Shown: positions 1-10,700 of the stretch, piece by piece | Position numbering within the stretch: the stretch's first letter is position 1 | Layout: each line of letters begins with the position of its first letter | Assembly (NCBI RefSeq): GCF_024666525.1 | Contig: NZ_CP088294.1 | Coordinates: forward strand, 3,534,001 to 3,598,000 | DNA from: Pseudomonas sp. J452 | Lineage (GTDB): Bacteria; Pseudomonadota; Gammaproteobacteria; Pseudomonadales; Pseudomonadaceae | DNA: 64,000 nt | Direction of reading: 5' to 3' | Notes under the pieces: generated by a model | Databases searched by the model: none | Seen by the model: only the letters and a program-made list of their open reading frames with translations | Told to the model about the DNA's origin: nothing | Program-made: the position numbers and the translations under genes

Positions 1-3000
1 CGGTGTATACCGGCATGTTCCGTTTGCCGGTCGGGGCGGGTCAGGGGCAGATCGATCTATTGAGCTTTGCCTACCAGGCCAGCGATGACCTGGGCAACCT
101 CAGCCAGCATATTGCGGGCAGTCGGGAGTTCCAGGTGTATCAGGGGCAGTTGCCACCTCTGGCTGTCCCCGATGGCTTGACGGGCAAAGCCCTTCCCGGA
201 GGGCGAGTCGCCTTGAGCTGGAGGGCCGTCAGCAATGCCGGGGTTTACCAACTCTATCGTCGTGCGGATGCCGATGCGCAGTTCGTGCCACTGGCGCGTG
301 TGCGTGGCCTCAGCTTCGAAGACAACCTGCCGGAAAGCGGCTTGGGTGATGGTACTTACCACTACCAGCTGACCTCTATCCGCGAGCATGAAAGCAAGGA
401 GGCCGAGAGCCTGCCCAGTGCCCCCGCGCGCGTGGTGGTGGACAGCACGGCGCCGGGTGCCCCGCGTGAGGTACAGATCGAGCTCAATGGTGCGGGTGTG
501 GTGCTGCGCTGGTTGGCGCCACAAGAGCCTGGCACCTACACCTACAACCTGTATCGCACCAGTGCTGCAGCCCAGCCGGTTGACCTGAGCGGACAGACAC
601 CGCTGCAGACCAAGATTCCGGAGCTGATTGCGCTGGACAGTAAACCGTCGGACAGTGCGCGTGGATACACCCTGACGGCGGTGGATGCCGCCGGTAACGA
701 GTCGCCTCCTGCCGATGTGGTTCAACTGCAGGTCGAATTGCTGCCGGTCAGCGATCTGCGGATCAACCTGCCCGTCGAGGGCGCTCCCAGCTTGAGTTGG
801 GAACATACCGGTGAGGATGTAGAAGGCTTCAACATCTACCTGGGTGCTGAGGGTTCCCGGCAGAAACTCAACAGCAGCCTGGTGAGCGCGAAGACCTGGC
901 AAGATCAGGGGGCGAGTCTGCCTCTCAGCGCAGAGCGCCTATACAGCGTGACGGCGGTCGACTCCAATGGGGTCGAGAGCATGCCGCACAGCCTCACGCT
1001 GCCGTTGCTCAGTACCGCCCTGCGGCCTGGGCAAGAGTTCAAGCGCGGCCTGTTCAACCAGCTGTTCTTCCAGGTGGGCAACAATGGCAGCCAGGCCTTC
1101 AAAGGCTTGCGTCTGCAAGTGTTGGTGCAGGTTAACGGTAGCTATCTGACGCATCAGTCCGAGGCCTTTGATGTGCCCGCTGGCGGCCTGAGCGAGGTTC
1201 CGGTCGTGGTGGCCGGGCACCCGAGCTTGCCGGGCGTCGTGCCGCTGCAGTTGACGATTACCCACGCTCCACAACCGGGCGAGCAGGTGACGTTGCGCAG
1301 TAACGCCTCGGTGGATGCCGGTGACACCGCGTTGCTGGCCCAGGTGCAAGCAGACACGTTGACCCGTGGCGCGGTGGGGAGTGTGCGGGTGCGCCTGGAA
1401 AACCCCTCCAAGGTTCCAGTGGATCTGGTGACGGCGCGCAATGGCGGGCGTGACGCGTCGAGCGAGCTGCGCCTGATCCTCGAAGACCTGCAAGGCAACG
1501 TGTTGGCCAGCCAGTCCGCCAAGGTTGCCGTGGGTAATGGCCTGGTCATGGTCAGTGACGGTCGCACCGTGGCGCGTGTGGGGGCGGGCGAGGCCCTTGA
1601 GGTCGGTCCGTTCAACATCAGCGTGCCCGGTGCCGCACCCGAGCAGGTGCGTGTGCGCCTGGTCGCCGACAAACTGCATTACCTCACCGGGCAATCGGGC
1701 GAGCTGACCTTGCCTGGCTTGTCCGCCAGTCGTGAGCTGACGCTCAGTGATACGCCTTATGTCGGTGAGCTGATTTCGATAGAGCCTGCGCAGGTTGAGG
1801 CGGGTGATAGCGTGGTCATTCGTGGCCGTGCGCTCAAACGCGACACTCAGGAGCCGCTGGCGGATGTCGGCTTGAAAGTGCTGCTGAACGTGCGTGGCTT
1901 CGAGGAGACGGTGCATGTCACCACCGATGCAGAGGGCCAGTTCAGTTATCAGCGCAAAACCCGTTCGACCGACTCCGGCGTTCACCAGGTATCGGTGATA
2001 CACCCCGCGCTGACGACGCGTCCGGTGCATGGCAGCTTCACGGTGTCCGGTGCGTCCTTCTCGCCGGCATCGGTGAACACGCAGTTCCCGCGCAACTACG
2101 AGCAGTTGGTGACCATCGTGGTCGAGGCGGGACACGACACCGTGCTGAACAACCTGCGTCTGGAGTACGTCAAACCAGCGGGCAGCAACGGCTTGCCGGC
2201 AGGCATCAAGGTGCTGACCAGCCCGCCCATGAACCTGGCGGCGCAGAAGCGCGGCAACCTGACCCTGCGCATCAGCGGCGACAACAGTGCGGCAGCCAGC
2301 GGCTTGCTGGACTATCGGGTCGTTGCCGATGGGCTGAGCAAACCGATTGGCCAGACGCGTATCCAGTACAGCCTGGTAGCGCCTCAGCCAGTGATCAATG
2401 TCAGCCCGAACCAGATCCGTACCGGCCTCAAGCGCGGTGGTGAAGAGCAGGTCGAATCCATCAGCCTGAAGAACACCGGTATGGACGTGTTGCGCAATGT
2501 GCGCCTGAGCCTGCTCAACAGCGAGGGCGGCGCACTGCCGGCCTGGGTCAGCCTGCGTAGTGCCGAGCGTCCGGGTGACCTGGCGGCGGGTTCGGCCGTA
2601 CCGCTCAGCGTTGCCTTCAAGCCGGGTGAGGCGGTGGCAGAAGGCAACTACTACGTCACCCTGCGCATCCAGAGCGACAACCACCCGCAGGTGGATATCG
2701 CCATGGAAGCGGCGGTGACCCAGTCGGGCGAGGGCGGGGTGATCTTCCAGGCGTCGGATATCTACACCGGCACCCGGGATGACAACGGTCAGCTGATTCC
2801 GGGCCTGGCCGGCGCCAAGATCAAACTGCAGAACCGCAATGTGCTGAGCGTGGAGTACAGCGTCACCACCGATAGCCGCGGTCAGGCCCTGCTGGAGAAC
2901 ATCCCGGCCGGTGAATACACCTACCGGGTTTCGGCCTGGGACCACGACGACCTTTCCGGGCAGCTGTGGATCAAGCCGGGCATGACCCAGGCCGAACAGG

Positions 3001-3704
3001 TGTTCCTGATGAGCAAGCTGGTCACCGTGGAGTGGTCGGTCAAGGAGATCACCCTGGAGGACCGCTATGAGGTCATCCTCGATGCCACCTTCAAAACCAA
3101 CGTACCGACTGCACTGGTGATGATCGAGCCGCTGTCGATCAACCTGCCGGCAATGCGCAAAGGCGATGTGCTGCAGGGCGAGTTGGAGCTGACCAACTAC
3201 GGGCTGGTGCGCGCGGACAATGTGCAGGCCAACCTGCCGGCCGGTGATGCGCGGGCCAAGATCGAATACCTGCGCCCGGTGCCCAGCACCCTCAACGCTG
3301 GCGATGTGGTGGTGATTCCTTACCGCGTGCTGGCGTTGCAGAGCTTTGACCCCGAGGACGTGCTCAATGGTGCGGCCGGCTGCTGGAACTTCTCCTACCC
3401 GGTGAACGTGAAATACAGCAGCCAGTGCGCCAACGGCACGGTGGTCAATGGCCAGGCCAGTACGGCCTTCACCTCCAACGGCAGCACCGGCTCCTGTGGT
3501 GGCGGTTCGGGTGGCGGTGTCGGTGGCGGCGGTGGTGCCACCGGCGGTGGCGCCGGCGGCTGGGGCGGCTGGGGTGGTGGCGGTACGGGTGGCGGCATTT
3601 CCGTCATTCCCAAGCCCGTACCCACCGGCACGGCCCAGCAATGCGTGCCGCCTACCGATTGCGAGAGCGGTAACTGCCCGGGCGCCAACGGCGGCGGCAA
3701 GTAA
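1..3704 (+). CDS. Giant multidomain secreted protein, C-terminal part (5' end outside window)
   Basis: The open frame enters from the left edge, so only the last ~1,230 residues are visible. They align over their full length with the C-terminal third of the giant protein at 4,751-14,227, so the two are tandem paralogues. In order I see fibronectin-III-like modules (first ~330 residues), several beta-sandwich modules, a CARDB-like domain around residues 795-900 (motif VINVSPNQIRTG), a carboxypeptidase-regulatory-like domain (residues ~915-1010, GVIFQASDIYTGTRDDNG), and a Gly-rich linker followed by a Cys-containing tail with CVPPTDCESGNCPG just before the stop. These are extracellular fold types, so a secreted or surface role is inferred. 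Function is unknown. Unlike its paralogue, this copy is in frame through the Cys-containing tail. Confidence 0.85.
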   Translation, partial: VYTGMFRLPVGAGQGQIDLLSFAYQASDDLGNLSQHIAGSREFQVYQGQLPPLAVPDGLTGKALPGGRVALSWRAVSNAGVYQLYRRADADAQFVPLARVRGLSFEDNLPESGLGDGTYHYQLTSIREHESKEAESLPSAPARVVVDSTAPGAPREVQIELNGAGVVLRWLAPQEPGTYTYNLYRTSAAAQPVDLSGQTPLQTKIPELIALDSKPSDSARGYTLTAVDAAGNESPPADVVQLQVELLPVSDLRINLPVEGAPSLSWEHTGEDVEGFNIYLGAEGSRQKLNSSLVSAKTWQDQGASLPLSAERLYSVTAVDSNGVESMPHSLTLPLLSTALRPGQEFKRGLFNQLFFQVGNNGSQAFKGLRLQVLVQVNGSYLTHQSEAFDVPAGGLSEVPVVVAGHPSLPGVVPLQLTITHAPQPGEQVTLRSNASVDAGDTALLAQVQADTLTRGAVGSVRVRLENPSKVPVDLVTARNGGRDASSELRLILEDLQGNVLASQSAKVAVGNGLVMVSDGRTVARVGAGEALEVGPFNISVPGAAPEQVRVRLVADKLHYLTGQSGELTLPGLSASRELTLSDTPYVGELISIEPAQVEAGDSVVIRGRALKRDTQEPLADVGLKVLLNVRGFEETVHVTTDAEGQFSYQRKTRSTDSGVHQVSVIHPALTTRPVHGSFTVSGASFSPASVNTQFPRNYEQLVTIVVEAGHDTVLNNLRLEYVKPAGSNGLPAGIKVLTSPPMNLAAQKRGNLTLRISGDNSAAASGLLDYRVVADGLSKPIGQTRIQYSLVAPQPVINVSPNQIRTGLKRGGEEQVESISLKNTGMDVLRNVRLSLLNSEGGALPAWVSLRSAERPGDLAAGSAVPLSVAFKPGEAVAEGNYYVTLRIQSDNHPQVDIAMEAAVTQSGEGGVIFQASDIYTGTRDDNGQLIPGLAGAKIKLQNRNVLSVEYSVTTDSRGQALLENIPAGEYTYRVSAWDHDDLSGQLWIKPGMTQAEQVFLMSKLVTVEWSVKEITLEDRYEVILDATFKTNVPTALVMIEPLSINLPAMRKGDVLQGELELTNYGLVRADNVQANLPAGDARAKIEYLRPVPSTLNAGDVVVIPYRVLALQSFDPEDVLNGAAGCWNFSYPVNVKYSSQCANGTVVNGQASTAFTSNGSTGSCGGGSGGGVGGGGGATGGGAGGWGGWGGGGTGGGISVIPKPVPTGTAQQCVPPTDCESGNCPGANGGGK

Positions 3705-3793
3705 GAGGTCGTCCAGGTCGGCATGCTTTGCTGTCGACCTGGCCATCTGGATGCTCGGGCAGTGACGCGCCTTGAAGGGGAAGGGGCTTGAAT

Positions 3794-4147
3794 ATGAAGC
3801 GATTGGTGTTGTGCCTCATCGTGATGGTCGGCTTATACCAAGGGTGGCAGACGTTCCGGCCGCACGACTCGACGTTGGCTTACTCGTCCGGCTCACCTTA
3901 TGTGGTGGTTTACGGGCGTGATAGCTGCGGGTTTACCAGCCAGATGCGTAGTGGGTTGACTCGAGAAAACATCGAGTTCGATTACCGCATTGTCGATGAC
4001 GGTGCGGTTGCGGACGGGTTGCATCAGAAGATGGAGAGCCTGGGGATTAGCACCCAGCTTTACGATCTACCCGTGGTTGAGGTGAATGGCAGGTTGCTGG
4101 TTCGGCCAGATATTTCGCTGGTCGTACGAGCGTACGGGGAGGGGTGA
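3794..4147 (+). CDS. Membrane-anchored glutaredoxin-like protein
   Basis: A 117-residue protein. Start ATG 3,794 is chosen because of the strong purine-rich ribosome site (aaggggaagggg) 7 bases upstream; a TTG six bases earlier is less likely. Residues 1-20 form a hydrophobic anchor or uncleaved signal. The rest has a glutaredoxin-like layout: a beta strand (PYVVVYGRDSCGF), one cysteine where glutaredoxins have CPYC (here C-G-F-T), a helix, and later a cis-Pro-type segment (YDLPVVEVNGRLL). With one cysteine in the active-site position it would be a monothiol form. It lies between two giant genes whose C-termini contain paired cysteines, so a role in thiol handling of those proteins outside the cytoplasm is an inference. 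Confidence 0.7.
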   Translation: MKRLVLCLIVMVGLYQGWQTFRPHDSTLAYSSGSPYVVVYGRDSCGFTSQMRSGLTRENIEFDYRIVDDGAVADGLHQKMESLGISTQLYDLPVVEVNGRLLVRPDISLVVRAYGEG

Positions 4148-4750
4148 TGTCGGTGGCGGTGGTAGTGGCCTTTTACCGCGCGCTGGTCCTGCAGAGCTTG
4201 ACCTAGAGATGAGAGCCCACTAACGAAGGGGGGGCGGGTCTTGGGGTGGGAGAAAAACGGTGAAGATCAAAATCGAATAAAGACAAGATACTTGCAGAGC
4301 TCATCTGAATATCAGGATAATCACAGGTGGCGCGTTTTCGACTTTTCTAGACGCATATTCGGAAATACGACAGCCCCGTTATTTTAATCGTGGGTTTACT
4401 GCGCCAGCAGCCGATACCCGTCAGCGGTGCCATCCACGATCAGCGCGCAGTGCTCGCGGCTCTATTAGGTAAGTCAAAGGGATTTGAATGAAAGGATTCG
4501 GAAGCTTGCTCCGCTGTGCTATTGGGCGGATGGCGGGATCGGTCACTGCGCTTGCTGAGCGTCTTTTCAAGCTCGGCTTCTATTTCAATCTGACCGGTGG
4601 CTTTCGCTACTTCGGCAGTCCCTGCTCGTTAGAAAAAATCCGCGCTATAGCGATTATTGTGAGTCCCCCAGGTCAGGCAATCTGGGTCTTCCTCTGTCTG
4701 GCGAGTCGAGCCCGGTCAAGGTCTGGTTGCTCTATGAGTCAGGGCGCTTC
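4148..4750. other. Intergenic region with decayed remnants
   Basis: About 600 bases without a convincing gene. Bases ~4,150-4,204 resemble, with indels and stops, the segment at ~3,303-3,355 of the upstream giant gene (the part encoding IPYRVLALQSFDP), so this looks like a relic of another paralogue's 3' end. On the minus strand, ~4,395-4,455 reads as a short open stretch ending in a stop (ALIVDGTADGYRLLAQ), possibly another gene remnant. An open frame at 4,488-4,754 has no ribosome site or recognisable product and is not called. Confidence 0.5.
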
Positions 4751-7700
4751 ATGAAAGGACTCCTAGGGTTTTTTTGTGCTGGCCTGCTGATGGCCGGTAT
4801 CGTGCTCGATGTCTCTGCGTCTGAAGAACTGCTGATTCAGAGCAATACCACCATAGCCTCGACAGACCTTCAGCATGACGGCAAGCGCCTGATCGTTGAT
4901 GGCGCCACCCTGACCCTTTCCGGCAGTCATGCCTATGAGTCGGTGTTGCTGCGCAATTCGGCGGTGCTGACTTCTCCCGTGGAGGCTTCCATCAACCTGC
5001 GGGCCGGCACCGTGGAGGTGGATGCAACATCACGCATCGATGTGAGCGCCAAGGGTAAGCAAGGTGTCGCGGGCACCATCTATTACGCAGGTGGTAGTTA
5101 TGGCGGCAGGGGCGGCAACTATTCGTCATATGTCTCTCTGGAACCGTATGGGGATTTCCGCGAGCCGAGAGATCTTGGTTCCGGAGGCCGAAATGGAAGC
5201 TCCTCTTACACCCGCGGTGGCGGTGCATTTGAGCTGCAGGCCGACACCCTGAAACTGGATGGCCTGTTACAGGCCAATGGCCAGACCAATACGGCAAGTT
5301 ATGCCTCTGGTAGCGGTGGCTCGTTGCTCCTGAGGGTGGGTGCACTAAGCCTGGGGCAACAAGCCCGTATTGAAGCGAATGGTGGTGGCTCATCGACTGT
5401 CTATACCTATGGCGGTGGCGGCGGGGGGCGCGTGGCGCTGTATTACGGCGCGGTGAACCAGGGCTCGCTGGTGACTCAGGTACTGGCCAAAGGTGGTTTG
5501 TCCACGCATGCCCAGGCAGGAGCGGCAGGCTCCATCTACCTGAAGGGCACCGATAACGGTACTGAAGAGTTGGTGTTCAATAACGATGGAGTGCCAGTGA
5601 CTGCCTCGCTGGCGTTACTGGATCTGAGCAGTGGTGCGAGTTACGGCGGCAAGCTGAGCTGGAACAAAGTTGTAGGTGAAATCAAAGGCAAAGTGCCTTT
5701 TGATCCGGTGGTCAGCAGTGCCGTACAACTGGTAGTGGACAACGCGACCCTGAGCCTGTCGGGCAGTCATGCCTATGAATCGGTGCTGCTGCGCAATTCG
5801 GCGGTACTGACTTCTCCCGTGGAGGCTTCCATCAACCTGCGGGCCGGCACCGTGGAGGTGGATGCAACATCACGCATCGATGTGAGCGCCAAGGGTAAGC
5901 AAGGTGTCGCGGGCACCATCTATTACGCAGGTGGTAGTTATGGCGGCAGGGGCGGCAACTATTCGTCATATGTCTCTCTGGAACCGTATGGGGATTTCCG
6001 CGAGCCGAGAGATCTTGGTTCCGGAGGCCGAAATGGAAGCTCCTCTTACACCCGCGGTGGCGGTGCATTTGAGCTGCAGGCCGACACCCTGAAACTGGAT
6101 GGCCTGTTACAGGCCAATGGCCAGACCAATACGGCAAGTTATGCCTCTGGTAGCGGTGGCTCGTTGCTCCTGAGGGTGGGTGCACTAAGCCTGGGGCAAC
6201 AAGCCCGTATTGAAGCGAATGGTGGTGGCTCATCGACTGTCTATACCTATGGCGGTGGCGGCGGGGGGCGCGTGGCGCTGTATTACGGCGCGGTGAACCA
6301 GGGCTCGCTGGTGACTCAGGTACTGGCCAAAGGTGGTTTGTCCACGCATGCCCAGGCAGGAGCGGCAGGCTCCATCTACCTGAAGGGCACCGATAACGGT
6401 ACTGAAGAGTTGGTGTTCAATAACGATGGAGTGCCAGTGACTGCCTCGCTGGCGTTACTGGATCTGAGCAGTGGTGCGAGTTACGGCGGCAAGCTGAGCT
6501 GGAACAAGGTCATTGGCGAACTGAAAGGTGAAATACTTTTTGATCCCGCCCTTGGCAACAAAACGCAGCTACTGCTCGATAGCGCGACCTTGACTCTTTC
6601 GGGCACGCACGCTTATGAGTCGGTGCTACTGCGCAATTCGGCGGTGCTGACTTCGCCAGTCGAGATGGCGCTCAACCTCAGTGCCGACACAGTGGATGTG
6701 GATGCGACATCGCGGATCGATGTCAGCGGTAAAGGCTCGCTTGCCTCTCTGGCGGTGGGGTACTACTGCGGCGGTAGCCATGGCGGGCTGGGTGGTAGTT
6801 ACAACGGTGGCAGCGTGAACCCCGTATTTGGTGACAAGTTGATGCCGATTACTTTCGGTATCGGCGGTAAAAGCAGTTCTTCGGCTCAGACCCGCGGCGG
6901 TGGTGCGCTCTCACTGGTCGCGCGCGTTTTGCAACTGGATGGCCAGTTGCTCGCCAATGGCGCTAGCGGAGCAGCGGGCGGCATGATCGGCGGTGGTGCC
7001 GGTGGTTCGCTGTGGGTTAATGCTCAGCACTTGATTGGCAGCGCCACCACCCGTATCCAGGCTGTCGGTGGTAATGGCCTTAGTTCAGCGGGCGCGGGCG
7101 GTGGTGGGCGTATCGCCATTTATTACGCGGGGCTGCTGGATGTCGATGCGCTCAGCCAGATCAGTGTTGCGTCTGGAAGTGGCAGCAGTGCTGGCGGGGT
7201 CGGATCGTTGCACCTGGAGCATCGCATTGGCTCCACGGCTGTGCTTGGGACTAGCCTCGTTGATCAGATCAATAAGGATCTCCAGCAATTTAGCCTGGAC
7301 TTCATCAATGCTGTCTCGCCGTCCTCCATCAACACAGACACCATCAGGCTGCAGGGTGGGGCAGGGGTGGTTCCGATCACCTCGATCAACGCAGTAAACC
7401 CCACGAAATACACTGTTGAACTGGGTACGGCCCTGGCTGATGGCGACTATGAGTTGCGTGTGTCGGGCATTCGCTCTGCCCAAGGCCGCGGCATGGACCA
7501 GGATGGCAATGGCATTGAAGACGAAGCGAGCGACGTCTTTGTGCGTACATTCACCATCGACCGTGCACCGCCGCCGGTACCCCAAGTGAGTGCACCGGCG
7601 ATCTCTCCCGCAGTGAATGAACTCACAGTGCGCAAGGTGAGTATCAGCGGCTCTCGGGAAGATCAGACGGCGGTGCTAGTGAATGGGGTGCAACAGGTGC

Positions 7701-10700
7701 CGTTGGGTGATGGCGCCTGGAATATCGCCGATTTCGCCTTGCCGGAGGGTGTGGGTGAGCTGCAGATTCAAGCGCGCGATGCCGCTGGCAATCTATCGCC
7801 GGCAGCGCTGGTGAAGTTCAACGTCGACAGTTTGAAGCCTGCGCCGGCCCAGTACTCCCATTCCGGCAGTATTCGTGAAGTGCCCTCGTTCGTATGGGTA
7901 CGCTTCGTTGAAGCAGGTAGCGGGCTGGATCTCGCCAATAGCAGCATTGTCCTGAAACGTTCGGGCAGCACCCTCTCCGGGCCGTTGACCTTGGACACTG
8001 ATGTTTTGCGGTTGACGCCCTCTAGTCCCCTGTTAGAGGGGAGCTACACCTACGAGGTGCGTCTGCAGGACAACTTCGGCAATCGCTGGTCGGGAACCAA
8101 CACTTTCAATCTCGACTACAGCGTGCCGGCGGCGCTGGTTCTGAATGATTACCCCAGCGTTACCACGAGTGGCAAGCAGCGTTTCTCCGGTTCCAAGGAG
8201 GCTGGCACTACAGTTCGTATCCGCAATATTGCCGGTAATGTGCTGGTAACCATCGGCGGCAGTACGGTCTGGCAGTACGACCTGACCCTCTCCCCGGGCG
8301 ACAACCTGTTCACCGTCGATCAGACCGATGCCGCTGGCAACGTCAGTCCGCGTACGCCGTTCCAGATTCGCTTCGACAACCAGGCACCGGGGAATGTGCT
8401 GCTGAGCGCGGACCCGCGTGGCAATGGTACCTCGGTGAAATTGTCCTGGCCGACCTACGATGAAGTCGCCAACGGCAACGACATCAAGGAGTACCAGGTA
8501 TACAGCGCCGCCCAGGCCTTCACTTCGATCGCGGGCGCCCAGCTGCTGCAGAAAGTGCCGGGTGGCACCAAACAAGTAGTGATCGCTGGCCTGACGCGTA
8601 ACGAAGAACGTCATTACGCAGTGCTTGCGGTGGATCATCAGGGGCTGCAACAGAGCGATGTGACGTCGCTGGCCGTGACTCCGCAAGATAGCTTGCCGCC
8701 GGAAGAGGTCGGCGGGCTGCACGTGAAACCCGGTGCGGATCAGCTGGAGCTGAGCTGGCAGACTAGCGCCAATAGTGCCGCAGACCTGTCGGGTTATGCG
8801 CTGTATGTCGGCGCCAATGGCGAGCAGCGTATTGATCTGCCGCTGGCGACGCTGGTCAATGGCCTGCGTTACACCTTGACTGGTCTGGCTGCTGCGCAGG
8901 CGTATCCGCTGAGGCTGGTGGCTGTGGACGCCGACGACAACGAGAGTGCCGGTATCCGCAATCCTGGCGTCACGTGGCTGGCCAACCCGCAAGGGGTCGA
9001 GTTGGAACCGTTTGCCAACCGCTTTGATGTCAGTTGGTCGGCTGCCGAACCCGCGGCATTGCTCAGCGGATACCGCGTCTATATCGCTGATGCACCGTTC
9101 AACTCGGTGAATGGCATGACTCCGCGCCTGTCGCGCAGCGCGACACAGTTGAGCGGTTCGGTGGCGGGCCTGCAGAACGATCAGACCTACCATGTTGCCG
9201 TGACGGCAGTGAATACCTCGGGTGGTGAGAACCCGCAGGTCCAGTCATTCACCGTCAAACCACAGGCCGATGCCGCTGGCCCGCAGCTCACGCAATTGAG
9301 CTGGAACAGTGTGGCCGGAACTGTCGACCTGCTGAGCGGCGGCGAGTTGGCCACCTTGGGTGAGCTGCAACTGCAGGCCAGCGATGAGTCGGGTATCTCC
9401 CGAATAGAGCTGAGCCTGGATGGTCAGCCCCTGGGGCAGGCCATCCAATCGGCTACGGGTTACCGCCAACCCCTTGATCTGGTTCGTATCAGCGATGGCG
9501 AGCACAGGCTGGGGCTGAAGCTGTACGACACACTGGAGAATCTCAGCGAGACCAGTGTGGAACTCGATGTTGCACTGGCAGAACCGGCCAAGCCGTCGCT
9601 GCGCCTGCAGAGCCAGGCCCAGACCAGCAACACTGCCGCGCAGGTGCTTATCGTGCGCGGGCAGGCCAATGCGTTGGCCCAGGTCGAGTTGAATGGCGAC
9701 CTACTGGCGGGTGAGTTCGACCTGGCTGGCAGTGGCGAGGTTCTGCTGCCGGTCACCTTGGCCGAGGGCGAGAACCAGCTGACTGCGCGCCTGCGCCATG
9801 CCAATCGCAGCGATTTCGGCGATGACAGCGATCCTCTCAGCGTGACGCTGGACACCACCTTGCCGGATGCCCCGCAGGGCCTGCAGGCGGTTGGCAAGAC
9901 TCAGGGTGTGGTCCAGTTGAATTGGGGGGCGGTCACGCCGAATACGGCAGTGGGTTACAACCTGTATGTAGCCAACCAGCCATTCACCGAGAACAGCGGC
10001 GCCAGCCGGATCAACAGCAGCCCGATTGCGGCGGCCAGTTATACCCACAAGCCGACAGCAGATGGGACCTACTACTACCGTGTCGTCAGCGTGAACAAGG
10101 TTGGCTCGGAGAGCGCCCTGTCGGCGCAGAAGTCGGCGACGGCTGATCGCGTACTGCCGCGAGTCGACAGCATCACCTACACCTCGCAAGGTCAGGTTGC
10201 GGCAGATGGTCGTCATGCCCAAGGACGTGTGGATGTACGCGTGAAAGTCAGCGAGCAGCTGCGTAATGCCCCCTTCCTCAGCTTGGACGTGCCGGAAGGC
10301 GCCTCCATCCCGGTGCGCATGACCCAGGCCGCCAACGATCCGTTGTATTACCAGGGCAGCTTCGACATCACCACCTCGCTGCCATCGGGCCTGTTGTATG
10401 CGCGGGTATCGGCCTACGACAACGTGGGTAACGAAGGCACTGAGATCATCGAAGGCAAGAGCCTGCGCATCGACACCCAGGGACCGGATGTCCAGCAGCT
10501 GTCGCTGTTGCCGGAGAGCCCGGTGGAAAACCTGGTCGCGAACAATCAGGGTCGTGAGGTGCAGGTGATTTTGCGCCTCAGCGATGAGCCGACGGGCATG
10601 CCGCAGCTGGCTCCGCAACTCAATGGCCAGTCAGTAGGCAGCCCGCTTGCATTGACCCGCGATGCCCAGTCGCAGCCAGGTAGCCCGATCTACACCGGCA

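Noticed and set aside
939..3746. Long open frame on the minus strand (935 codons) opposite the first giant gene
   Set aside because: It lacks recognisable domains and mirrors a GC-rich plus-strand gene with an obvious paralogue; a shadow frame.
4488..4754. 88-codon plus-strand frame before the second giant gene
   Set aside because: No domain, no convincing ribosome site, and it overlaps the better start at 4,751.
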